This document shows, piece after piece, positions 7,413 to 14,635 of a DNA stretch of 64,000 bases. The stretch spans positions 205,286 to 269,285 of the forward strand of contig WRHJ01000001.1 in assembly GCA_009783305.1 (NCBI GenBank), read 5' to 3'. The notes under the pieces were generated by a model, which was not told the origin of the DNA, did not search any database, and was given only the letters and a program-made list of their open reading frames with translations. This stretch comes from Candidatus Saccharimonadota bacterium (GTDB lineage Bacteria; Patescibacteriota; Saccharimonadia; Saccharimonadales; Saccharimonadaceae). Positions within the stretch are counted from its first letter, which is position 1. Each line of letters opens with the position of its first letter. A program made the position numbers and the translations under genes.

Positions 7413-8249
7413 TTATTCGCCGCAGACGACATTGTTGGCATGAAGCCAACCTTCGAGCGTGCCGCCGTCGAGATATTCGCCGGTGATGGGGAGGACGTGA
7501 ATTTTACCTTGAGCCTTGATGTGCTCGATGATGGGATCAGTAATGAGATATTCTTGATCACGAGGGCCAAAATGATTTGAATTGTAGTAGTCGACGACGC
7601 GTTTTAATAGTTTGGCTGACATGACATATTTGCTGACATTGATAAAATTACTCGGGGCATCTTCCTTTTTAGGTTTTTCGTAGATACCGGTAAGAATACT
7701 GTCTTCGATTTTTAGTACGCCATACTTTTCAACCTCATCATGCGGAATTTCGACAGCCAGCAGGCCGGAATCTTCGGGGGTTTTGATTAGATCGATTAGG
7801 CGTTTTAGATCAGAGGAACCGTCACGATTATACATAAAATCGTCGCCCATGAGGACGGCGACTGGTTCATCAATCTTGAATTGCTCAACAACTTGGGCGA
7901 CGGGAGCGGCGGTACCGTAGCGAGTATCGACATCTTTTTGAGTAAAGAAGTGAATAGTCATGCCATTTGGTTTGGTCTCAACAATGGATAATTTATCTTC
8001 TTTGCCGCGAGCAATGAGATATTTATTGAGCGTGGCGTTTTGTTCGTAGTAAGCTTTGACTTGACTGAAGGGTTTTTCGTCGATGACGATATAGACTTCT
8101 TTAATGCCAGCGCGGGCACAATCTTCAACCACATAATCAACAATGGGACGATTGCCGATGGGCAACATAGATTTTTCGATCACTTTAGTGATGGGCAGGC
8201 GGCGCGTGCCCCAACCGGCGACAGGGATGATAGCTTTTTTGATTTCCAT
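7413..8249 (-). CDS. galU: UTP-glucose-1-phosphate uridylyltransferase
   Basis: A 278-residue nucleotidyltransferase that makes UDP-glucose. The N-terminal signature IPVAGWGTRRLPITKVIEKS (GalU form of the G-x-GTR nucleotide loop and Lys), then NRPIVDYVVED, VLMGDDFMY (metal Asp) and EYLDGGTLEGWL near the end fit the family. UDP-glucose would feed cell-surface polysaccharide. The start has GAGG eight bases upstream, and the gene lies 28 bases after gpmI in the same direction. Confidence 0.92.
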   Translation of the reverse strand: MEIKKAIIPVAGWGTRRLPITKVIEKSMLPIGNRPIVDYVVEDCARAGIKEVYIVIDEKPFSQVKAYYEQNATLNKYLIARGKEDKLSIVETKPNGMTIHFFTQKDVDTRYGTAAPVAQVVEQFKIDEPVAVLMGDDFMYNRDGSSDLKRLIDLIKTPEDSGLLAVEIPHDEVEKYGVLKIEDSILTGIYEKPKKEDAPSNFINVSKYVMSAKLLKRVVDYYNSNHFGPRDQEYLITDPIIEHIKAQGKIHVLPITGEYLDGGTLEGWLHANNVVCGE

Positions 8250-8277
8250 AAAAAACCTCGCTTAAGTTGGGTCTATT

Positions 8278-9852
8278 TTAGCATAATTCAATAATTGGCG
8301 GAAGCCAGTTGGGGTCGGGCTCGATACCGAGCAGAAGGCTGATAGTACTGGTAAGATTGGCGAGGCCAAAATCGCCTTCAGCCAGGCGATATTTATCACG
8401 ATTTTCGGTATTATCAACAAAAACGCAGGGGACTTTATTAGAAGTATGGGCAGTTTTAGGCACGCCGTTTTCGTCCAACAGTTCTTCGGCATTGCCGTGA
8501 TCAGCAGTAACGATGGCGATGCCGCCAAGCTTGTTGACGGCTTCAATGACGCGCTTGATAGAGAGATCAACGGCTTCGAGAGCAATAATGGTGGGTTCCA
8601 TTTCCGAAAAATGTCCAACCATGTCACCGTTGGGATAATTAACACGCAAAAATTGATACTCGCCGCTCTCGATGGCAGCTAGAAGTTTATCGGTAATTTC
8701 AGCAGCCTTCATCCAGGGACGTGTATCAAATGGTTCAATATCAGAGAGGACTTCTTCATCGACTTCGCCCGAAGGTTTTTCATAACTATTGCCATTGAAA
8801 TAATAAGTGACGTGGCCAAATTTAACGGTTTCGGAAATGGCATACTGTTTGATGTTATTTTCGGACAGAAATCGCGGTAGCGGGTGTTTAAACTCAATTG
8901 GGTTGACAATGGTGAGAGCGGGGACATGAGTGTCGGAGTTGTATTCGGTCATACCGGCGTAATAAACATGAGGACGGCGAACACGATCAAAGTATGGGAA
9001 ATCATCGTAGGTAAAGGCCATAGAAATTTCGATGGCGCGATCAGCGCGAAAATCAATATAAATCACGCTGTCGTTGTCGTTGATGGTGCCAATGGGTTGA
9101 CCATTTTCGGCGATAACAAATGGCGGCATATACTGATCTTGGATTCCAGGATCTTCGGCGCGATAAGTTTCGATGGCTTCGGTAGCACTGATGAACTGCC
9201 GGCCTTCGCCCAGTACATGAGTGTGCCAACCTTTTTCGACCATGCCCCAATCATTTTCGTAACGATCGGCAGTAATGACCATACGGCCGCCGCCGGAAGC
9301 GATTTTATAATCTGGGTCGCCTAGCTCATGGACAAAATTTTCAAAACGATTGATATATTTGGGTTCGCTTTGGGGCGGGACATCACGGCCGTCGACTAGG
9401 ATGTGGACGCGGATGCGCTGGATGCCTTCGTCGTGGGCCTGTCGGATCATGGCTTCGAGGTGAGTAACGTTGCTGTGGTTGTTGCCGTCGGAGAAAATGC
9501 CCATGAAGTGCAGAGTTGAATTGTGATCTTTGACATTTTTGATGGCGTTTTGCCAAGTGGGCTCACCGAAAGCTTTACCGCCGATGATGGCTTCATCGAC
9601 CAATTTAGTGCCTTGGGCAATGATTTCGCCTGCGCCTATAGCATTATGACCAACTTCGCTGTTGCCCATATCGCCGTCGGGAATACCGACGTAGCGGCCG
9701 CTAGCGCCCAGTTTAGTAAAAGGATAATCTTGGAAAAGATTATTGATGGTTTCAATACGTGCTTCTTTTAAGGCGTTGCCTTCAGTGCGATCGCTCAGTC
9801 CGACGCCGTCCATGACAATTAATACCAATGGCCCATTGTATTTTATGCTCAT
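8278..9852 (-). CDS. gpmI: 2,3-bisphosphoglycerate-independent phosphoglycerate mutase
   Basis: A 524-residue alkaline-phosphatase-superfamily mutase that interconverts 3- and 2-phosphoglycerate in lower glycolysis with two manganese ions. The N-terminus VLIVMDGVGLSDRTEGNA and GDMGNSEVGHNAIGAG (with the catalytic Ser) are diagnostic; VHILVDGRDVPP, DFRADRAIE, NYPNGDMVGHF and VTADHGNAEE hold the remaining metal ligands. It follows btuR by 31 bases but has its own TGC-TATACT box nine bases before the ATG. Confidence 0.95.
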   Translation of the reverse strand: MSIKYNGPLVLIVMDGVGLSDRTEGNALKEARIETINNLFQDYPFTKLGASGRYVGIPDGDMGNSEVGHNAIGAGEIIAQGTKLVDEAIIGGKAFGEPTWQNAIKNVKDHNSTLHFMGIFSDGNNHSNVTHLEAMIRQAHDEGIQRIRVHILVDGRDVPPQSEPKYINRFENFVHELGDPDYKIASGGGRMVITADRYENDWGMVEKGWHTHVLGEGRQFISATEAIETYRAEDPGIQDQYMPPFVIAENGQPIGTINDNDSVIYIDFRADRAIEISMAFTYDDFPYFDRVRRPHVYYAGMTEYNSDTHVPALTIVNPIEFKHPLPRFLSENNIKQYAISETVKFGHVTYYFNGNSYEKPSGEVDEEVLSDIEPFDTRPWMKAAEITDKLLAAIESGEYQFLRVNYPNGDMVGHFSEMEPTIIALEAVDLSIKRVIEAVNKLGGIAIVTADHGNAEELLDENGVPKTAHTSNKVPCVFVDNTENRDKYRLAEGDFGLANLTSTISLLLGIEPDPNWLPPIIELC

Positions 9853-9861
9853 AATAGCTTC

Positions 9862-9870
9862 AGTATAGCA
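9862..9870 (-). promoter_or_regulatory. Extended -10 box of gpmI
   Basis: TGC-TATACT on the minus strand, nine bases before the ATG; a near-leaderless start is expected. Confidence 0.55.
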
Positions 9871-9883
9871 TAAGCTTAGATTA

Positions 9884-10447
9884 TTAGTAGTCTATACCTA
9901 TGATTGCTAAGCTGCCTTGATCATAAGGATGTTTGAGCTTAGTCATGCTAGTAGCATAATCGACGAGTGGCAACAGGTCTTTGGAGAAATTACGGCCTGT
10001 CAGACAAAGATGGGTGCTGGGATGACGAGTTTTGATCAAGGTCCTTAGTTGCGACTTGGTAAGCAGACCGTCGTGGACGGCGTTGTTAATTTCGTCGGCG
10101 ATCACTAAGTCGTAATCGCCAGATTGGGTACGAGTGAGGACATCTGCGTAAGTATCGGCAGCAGCTTTATGATGCTCGGCCTTGCTCACCTCTGTTAGCG
10201 GAGGTTTGACCTGCGCTTGATCTTTTGCGTAATAGAATCCCTTGCCGCCTTTATGGAGATATATTTTGCTGCCATAGATTTGTTGAAGAGCAGATAGAGT
10301 TTGGTCTTCGGATACTGCCCAGGCTTTAATGAATTGGATGAACGCAACTTTAAAATCAGCGCCAAGCGCCCGCAAGGCAAGGCCCAAAGCAGCTTCGGTC
10401 TTCCCTTTTCCGTCGCCGGTAAAGACAATTACGCTTGATTGAGCCAT
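9884..10447 (-). CDS. btuR: Cob(I)yrinic acid a,c-diamide / cobalamin adenosyltransferase
   Basis: A 187-residue CobA/BtuR-type enzyme that transfers adenosyl from ATP to reduced corrinoid, giving adenosylcobalamin. The P-loop is VFTGDGKGKTEAALGLALRA, followed by FIQFIKAW; DYDLVIADEINNAV and HLCLTGR are further family motifs. No cobalamin synthesis gene is present, so it should work on imported corrinoid. It lies in the nrdJ operon, overlapping the thioredoxin gene by 19 bases without a clear ribosome site, which implies translational coupling. Its product is the cofactor the operon's reductase needs. Confidence 0.93.
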   Translation of the reverse strand: MAQSSVIVFTGDGKGKTEAALGLALRALGADFKVAFIQFIKAWAVSEDQTLSALQQIYGSKIYLHKGGKGFYYAKDQAQVKPPLTEVSKAEHHKAAADTYADVLTRTQSGDYDLVIADEINNAVHDGLLTKSQLRTLIKTRHPSTHLCLTGRNFSKDLLPLVDYATSMTKLKHPYDQGSLAIIGIDY

Positions 10448-10734
10448 GATACGAGATTAGGCTTAGTCACGATGCCGGTTTTTTGTCCAATTAATTTGCC
10501 GTCTTTATAAAGCAGTAGGGTTGGCAGGGTTGTGACGCCTAATTTTTGACCGAGTTCCATGTTTTGGCTGATATCAACTTTGCCAATTTTTACTTTGCCG
10601 GTAAATTCTGGGGCGGTCTGGTCTAAGATTGCGGCCATGCGCGGGCATTGGCTGCACCATCCTGCCCAAGCATCGACGAGCACCATGCCCGAGCTGACAA
10701 ATCCTTGATAGTTATCTTTATTTAATTCGGTCAT
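10429..10734 (-). CDS. trxA: Thioredoxin
   Basis: A 101-residue thioredoxin with active site AWAGWCSQCPRM (WCSQC in place of the usual WCGPC), DISQNMELGQKLGV and the cis-Pro of TTLPTLLLYKDG. The start is 10734; a longer frame from 10788 adds 18 residues with no family match. The gene overlaps the upstream membrane-protein gene and the downstream btuR. In this operon it is the natural electron donor for the C-terminal cysteines of NrdJ. Confidence 0.9.
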   Translation of the reverse strand: MTELNKDNYQGFVSSGMVLVDAWAGWCSQCPRMAAILDQTAPEFTGKVKIGKVDISQNMELGQKLGVTTLPTLLLYKDGKLIGQKTGIVTKPNLVSWLNQA

Positions 10735-11290
10735 GGAGCGCTGCCTTTCTTTTGTTAGTGATATATGTGTTTGCGTATTGGTAAGCAATGAAGAGCGTTA
10801 GCGAGTAAGTGAGATCACCTAGTATGGTCCACTTTAAAAATGGTAAGGCATTGATATAGCTGGTAATTTGTCCTGCCAAAGTATGCGGATACATAACTGG
10901 TCCGTTGCCACGATAGAGGAAGACACAGTTAGTAATGAGATAAAATACTAAACTAGCTGCTAGCGAGGTGCCGATGGTGCGTCCCACGCTGTATTTTTTG
11001 CGGAGGTAGAACCCAATGAAGAAACAAATGAGAAATGAACCGTAAACGATTAAGCGTTGATGCCAGGCGTAGCTCGGCAGGAAGAAATCTGCGATGATCA
11101 TGCCGATGAGCGGGATGGATGCTGCCCATTGGCGGTGGCGGAAGAAATATGCGGAGAACAGAGCTACGGCGGCAACTGGGGTGAAGTTGGGCAGATGCGG
11201 TAGTACTCGTGCTGCTACGATCAGCAGCACTAATCCTAAGGCAACTCCTAAATCAATTAGAAGGCGTCGTCTAGATCGGTGAGTACCCAC
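10718..11290 (-). CDS. Integral membrane protein, DUF6580/ECF-S-component-like putative transporter
   Basis: A 190-residue protein with about five or six hydrophobic segments. LPHLPNFTPVAAVALFSAYF matches the conserved opening of the DUF6580 putative transport proteins, which resemble substrate-binding S subunits of ECF vitamin transporters. The start is GTG 11290 inside the end of the preceding gene, with AAGGAG about 10 bases upstream. Its place between a transcobalamin-like protein and btuR suggests corrinoid uptake; that substrate is inference. No ECF ATPase or T subunit lies in the window. Confidence 0.75.
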   Translation of the reverse strand: MGTHRSRRRLLIDLGVALGLVLLIVAARVLPHLPNFTPVAAVALFSAYFFRHRQWAASIPLIGMIIADFFLPSYAWHQRLIVYGSFLICFFIGFYLRKKYSVGRTIGTSLAASLVFYLITNCVFLYRGNGPVMYPHTLAGQITSYINALPFLKWTILGDLTYSLTLFIAYQYANTYITNKRKAALHDRIK

Positions 11291-11673
11291 TTTATCTCAT
11301 CTCCTTCCTGTGCCTCATAAGTGCCGGCGCCTTCGTTGGCGTAGTCGTCATTAATATAAAATGCCCAATAATGTGTGTCGCCAGCTTCATGTCCAGCAAT
11401 TGCAGTCACGAAACCATCCCAGGTTGGGTGCAAATCTACTCCGCATAAGCTTTGTAAAGTGGCTAGTGCGGTCTCGCCGACTACGCCCTCATATTCTACT
11501 GTTACTGGATCTATTTTCACGACTGGACAAAGCGGGCCAGGCAGGTTGGCTACTGGACTATCGGGCTTACTGATAATCAGCGCTATTGCTACGATTCCCA
11601 TCGTTAACAGCAAGGCAATAATACCGGCAATGATAGTCTTTTTGCTAGTTGAAGTTTTTTTATTATCTTTCAT
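11257..11673 (-). CDS. Membrane-anchored DUF4430 (transcobalamin-like) protein
   Basis: A 138-residue protein with a Lys-rich start, one membrane segment (about 15-36) and an outward domain. The C-terminal half, HYWAFYINDDYANEGAGTYE then GDEIKWVL, is the DUF4430 pattern shared with the beta domain of transcobalamin and intrinsic factor. It is therefore a good candidate surface receptor for a corrinoid, though DUF4430 proteins are not all proven B12 binders. The start at 11673 follows AAGGAGGTG by six bases. It lies 28 bases after nrdJ and overlaps the transporter gene by 34 bases. Confidence 0.8.
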   Translation of the reverse strand: MKDNKKTSTSKKTIIAGIIALLLTMGIVAIALIISKPDSPVANLPGPLCPVVKIDPVTVEYEGVVGETALATLQSLCGVDLHPTWDGFVTAIAGHEAGDTHYWAFYINDDYANEGAGTYEAQEGDEIKWVLTDLDDAF

Positions 11674-11701
11674 TTTTAACACCTCCTTATAGTGTTTATT
11701 T

Positions 11702-14509
11702 TTATGAACATCCGCTGGTGCTGCCGCACAGCTCGCAAATATGGCAAGAGCCGGCAGGCCGCATTTTTACGCCGCAGCTAAGGCAGAGGGGGGCATCACC
11801 ATCGTCATTGGCCAAGTCGGCAGTTGAATGCACCTCTTTGGTTGATTCGATGTTAAGTTCTAGTTTGGTTTGCTTGTCGGCAGCAATTTGATTTTCTTCG
11901 GCTGATTTTTCAGGCGTGAAGGATTCAGGCAATGGTTCGTAGACGCCGGTGTCAATGGCATGCAGGCGTTCAGTTGTGGAATAGACGCCATAGCCGCTGC
12001 GGACATCAAACGGCAGGTGGTCGAGTGCGAGGCGGCGGAAAATATAGTCGACGAGGGACTTGGCAAATGGGATGTCTGGATCGTCAGTCATGCCGGCAGG
12101 TTCAAATTGCATATTGGCAAATTTTTTGACGTAAGTTTCCAGCGGTACGCCATATTGTAAGCCTAGCGATACGCAAATAGCTAAGGTATCCATGATTCCG
12201 GATAGTGTGCTGCCCTGTTTGGATAGTTTGACGAAGAGTTCGCCGAGATCGCCATCTTCGTGTACGCCGGAGGTCATGTAACCCTCGGCTCCACCGACAC
12301 TAAATGAATAAGTATGGCCAACGCGCTTGCGCGGCAGTCGGCGGCGAGTGAAGACTTGGCCTTGCGCGAGAGCTACGACGTTGGTATCTTCTTTGTCCTT
12401 TTTATCACTGAGCGGCTGGCTGGCTTTGCAGTTGTCGCGATAAATGGCGATGGCTTTGAGGCCTAGTTTCCAACCTTGCAGGTAGATTTCTTTGACGTCT
12501 TCGACAGTGGCGTTTTCGGGCATATTGACAGTTTTACTGATGGCGCCGGACAAAAATGGCTGCACAGCCGACATCATCTGGATATGGCCCATTGGCTTGA
12601 TGGCGCGCTGCCCAACGGCACAGTCAAAGATGGCATAGTGTTCCGGTTTGAGATTGGGGGCATCTACAGCTACGCCGGTGTCAGTGATGTGGTTGATAAT
12701 AACCTGGATTTGATCTCTGTCATATTCTAAAGTAGTCAAAGCGCGCGGGATGGACTGATTAACGATTTGCATAGAACCGCCGCCAACTAATTTTTTGTAT
12801 TTGACCAGACTGAAATCTGGCTCGATGCCGGTGGTGTCGCAGTCCATCATGAAACCGATGGTGCCGGTGGGCGCGAGCAGGCTGGCTTGGCAGTTGCGGT
12901 AACCGCACTGTTGGCCAATTTCTAAGGCCTCTTGCCATTGTTCGCTGGCAGATTCAAAGATATCGTTGAGATTGACATGGACTTCTAGTCCGTCGGAATT
13001 TAGAGCGGCGGCTTCGGAAGCGCTGGCATGTTTTTTGATGATTTTCAGTTGATCTTTAGCGTTGCGCTCGTAATTTTTGTACGCACCAACGGCACCAGCC
13101 ATTTCGGCGGAGCGGCGATAGGCGGCGGCAGTCATCAAACTGGTGATGCCGGCGGCAATGGCGCGTCCTTCGTCAGAATCGTACGGTACGCCTACGGTCA
13201 TAAGCAGAGCGCCGAGGTTGGCATAGCCAATACCTAGGGCGCGGAAATCTTTGGTGTTTTGGGTGATTTTATCAGTTGGGAATTCACCAAAAGTAACCGA
13301 TATGTCCATAGCGGTGAAGATAACTTCTACGGCGGCTATGAAACGTTTGGCATCAAATTTGCCATCGTCCTTGAGGAATTTGAGTAAGTTTATGCTGGCC
13401 AGGTTGCAAGAGGAATTGTCGATAGACATGAATTCTGAGCAGGGGTTGCTGGCGGTAATTTTGCCTTCTTTGGGTATAGTGTGCCAGTTATTGATGATGT
13501 CATCGTACTGAATGCCTGGGTCGGCGCAGGCCCAAGCAGCTTCGCATAATTTATCCCAGATATCGCGGGCTTTATGAGTTTCGATGGGCTTATTGTTGGT
13601 GCGGGCAAGTAATTCAAAATCGCCATCGGCTTCAACAGCGCGCATAAATTTGTTGGATACGCGGACGGAGTTGTTAGCATTTTGATACTGCACAGAGTAA
13701 GTGTCTTTGCCGTCTACGCCCATGTCGAAACCGGCGGCTTGCAGAGCGCGGATTTTTTCTTCTTCGTGCACCTTGGTATCAATAAAATCTAAGATATCGG
13801 GATGGTCGACGTCGAGTACGACCATTTTGGCAGCGCGTCGGGTGGCGCCGCCGGACGCAATGGTCCCGGCGGATGCATCTGCACCTCGCATAAATGATAC
13901 GGGTCCAGAAGCAATACCGCCGGTGCTAAGTCCTTCTTTGCGGGAACGAATTTTGGACAGGTTGACTCCCGCACCTGAGCCGCGCTTGAAGATGCGGCCC
14001 TCTTCTACATACCAATTCAAAATGTCTTCCATGGAATCGTTGACGGATAAGATGAAGCAGGCGGAAACTTGTTGCGAGGCGCCGGTCGCGCCCACGTTGA
14101 ACCAGACTGGAGAGTTAAATGAGAAATACTGGTGCAGCAGCATCCAGGTTAATTCATCACTGAAGATTTCGGCGTCTTTTTTACTGGCAAAATATTTGCT
14201 GTTGATGCCGCAATTGACATATTCTTTGACGACACGGTCAATCAACTGCTTGAGAGATTTTTCGCGATCTTTGGTGCCCAGTTTGCCACGAAAATATTTA
14301 CTGGCTACGATTTGCGTAGCATTAATACTCCAAAAATCTGGGAACTCCACGCCCTTTTGTTCAAAATTGACTTTGCCATCACGCCAGTTAGTCATGACGA
14401 CATCGCGTTTTTCCCATGTGACTTCGTCGTATGGGTGCACGCCAGCGGTAGAAAATGTGCGCTTGAACTTGATTCTGCCGTGCTCGCGCACGCCGTCTTG
14501 CTCGGGCAT
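11702..14509 (-). CDS. nrdJ: Class II (vitamin B12-dependent) ribonucleoside-diphosphate reductase
   Basis: A 935-residue adenosylcobalamin-dependent reductase that makes deoxyribonucleotides without oxygen or a second subunit. Visible motifs: NSPVWFNVG, the first active-site loop RGSGAGVNLSKIRS, ASNPCSEFM with an active-site Cys, NSSCNLASINLLKF, the effector/substrate loop LLAPTGTIGFMMDCDTTGIE, and the C-terminal Cys-rich tail from CLSCGVKM to the end, which shuttles electrons from thioredoxin. AAGGAGG precedes the ATG. It heads the operon with the DUF4430, transporter, thioredoxin and btuR genes, behind a promoter with two NrdR-type boxes. Confidence 0.96.
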   Translation of the reverse strand: MPEQDGVREHGRIKFKRTFSTAGVHPYDEVTWEKRDVVMTNWRDGKVNFEQKGVEFPDFWSINATQIVASKYFRGKLGTKDREKSLKQLIDRVVKEYVNCGINSKYFASKKDAEIFSDELTWMLLHQYFSFNSPVWFNVGATGASQQVSACFILSVNDSMEDILNWYVEEGRIFKRGSGAGVNLSKIRSRKEGLSTGGIASGPVSFMRGADASAGTIASGGATRRAAKMVVLDVDHPDILDFIDTKVHEEEKIRALQAAGFDMGVDGKDTYSVQYQNANNSVRVSNKFMRAVEADGDFELLARTNNKPIETHKARDIWDKLCEAAWACADPGIQYDDIINNWHTIPKEGKITASNPCSEFMSIDNSSCNLASINLLKFLKDDGKFDAKRFIAAVEVIFTAMDISVTFGEFPTDKITQNTKDFRALGIGYANLGALLMTVGVPYDSDEGRAIAAGITSLMTAAAYRRSAEMAGAVGAYKNYERNAKDQLKIIKKHASASEAAALNSDGLEVHVNLNDIFESASEQWQEALEIGQQCGYRNCQASLLAPTGTIGFMMDCDTTGIEPDFSLVKYKKLVGGGSMQIVNQSIPRALTTLEYDRDQIQVIINHITDTGVAVDAPNLKPEHYAIFDCAVGQRAIKPMGHIQMMSAVQPFLSGAISKTVNMPENATVEDVKEIYLQGWKLGLKAIAIYRDNCKASQPLSDKKDKEDTNVVALAQGQVFTRRRLPRKRVGHTYSFSVGGAEGYMTSGVHEDGDLGELFVKLSKQGSTLSGIMDTLAICVSLGLQYGVPLETYVKKFANMQFEPAGMTDDPDIPFAKSLVDYIFRRLALDHLPFDVRSGYGVYSTTERLHAIDTGVYEPLPESFTPEKSAEENQIAADKQTKLELNIESTKEVHSTADLANDDGDAPLCLSCGVKMRPAGSCHICELCGSTSGCS

Positions 14510-14575
14510 GATAAATTAACCTCCTTGATTTACCTTAGATAGATGTTTGTTTGTCCCACTCAACATTGGGTCAAA

Positions 14576-14591
14576 ACACTATATATGGTGT
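14576..14591. promoter_or_regulatory. NrdR box 1 (at the transcription start)
   Basis: Sequence ACACTATATATGGTGT, one substitution from the consensus ACACTATATATAGTGT. It lies 33 bases from box 2 (about three helical turns), the usual arrangement for cooperative NrdR binding. Confidence 0.85.
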
Positions 14592-14600
14592 TTGATTATT

Positions 14601-14629
14601 AGTGTATAGCGCTATATATAGCGTGTCAA
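14601..14629 (-). promoter_or_regulatory. nrdJ operon promoter
   Basis: Minus strand TTGACA (14629-14624), 17-base spacer, TACACT (14606-14601). The whole spacer is filled by one NrdR-type box. Transcription should start near 14594, giving a leader of about 85 bases. Confidence 0.8.
14609..14624. promoter_or_regulatory. NrdR box 2 (between -35 and -10)
   Basis: Sequence gcgCTATATATAGcgt, with the ten-base core identical to the known NrdR consensus core (CTATATATAG). It covers the promoter spacer, a position that would block polymerase. Confidence 0.85.
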
Positions 14630-14635
14630 GCGTTT

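Noticed and set aside
13701..14519. 272-codon plus-strand frame opposite nrdJ
   Set aside because: It is fully antisense to a conserved reductase and has no family motif.
14510..14635. Cobalamin riboswitch before nrdJ
   Set aside because: The leader is only about 85 bases and lacks a B12-box-like sequence; the inverted AT-rich motifs are NrdR boxes.
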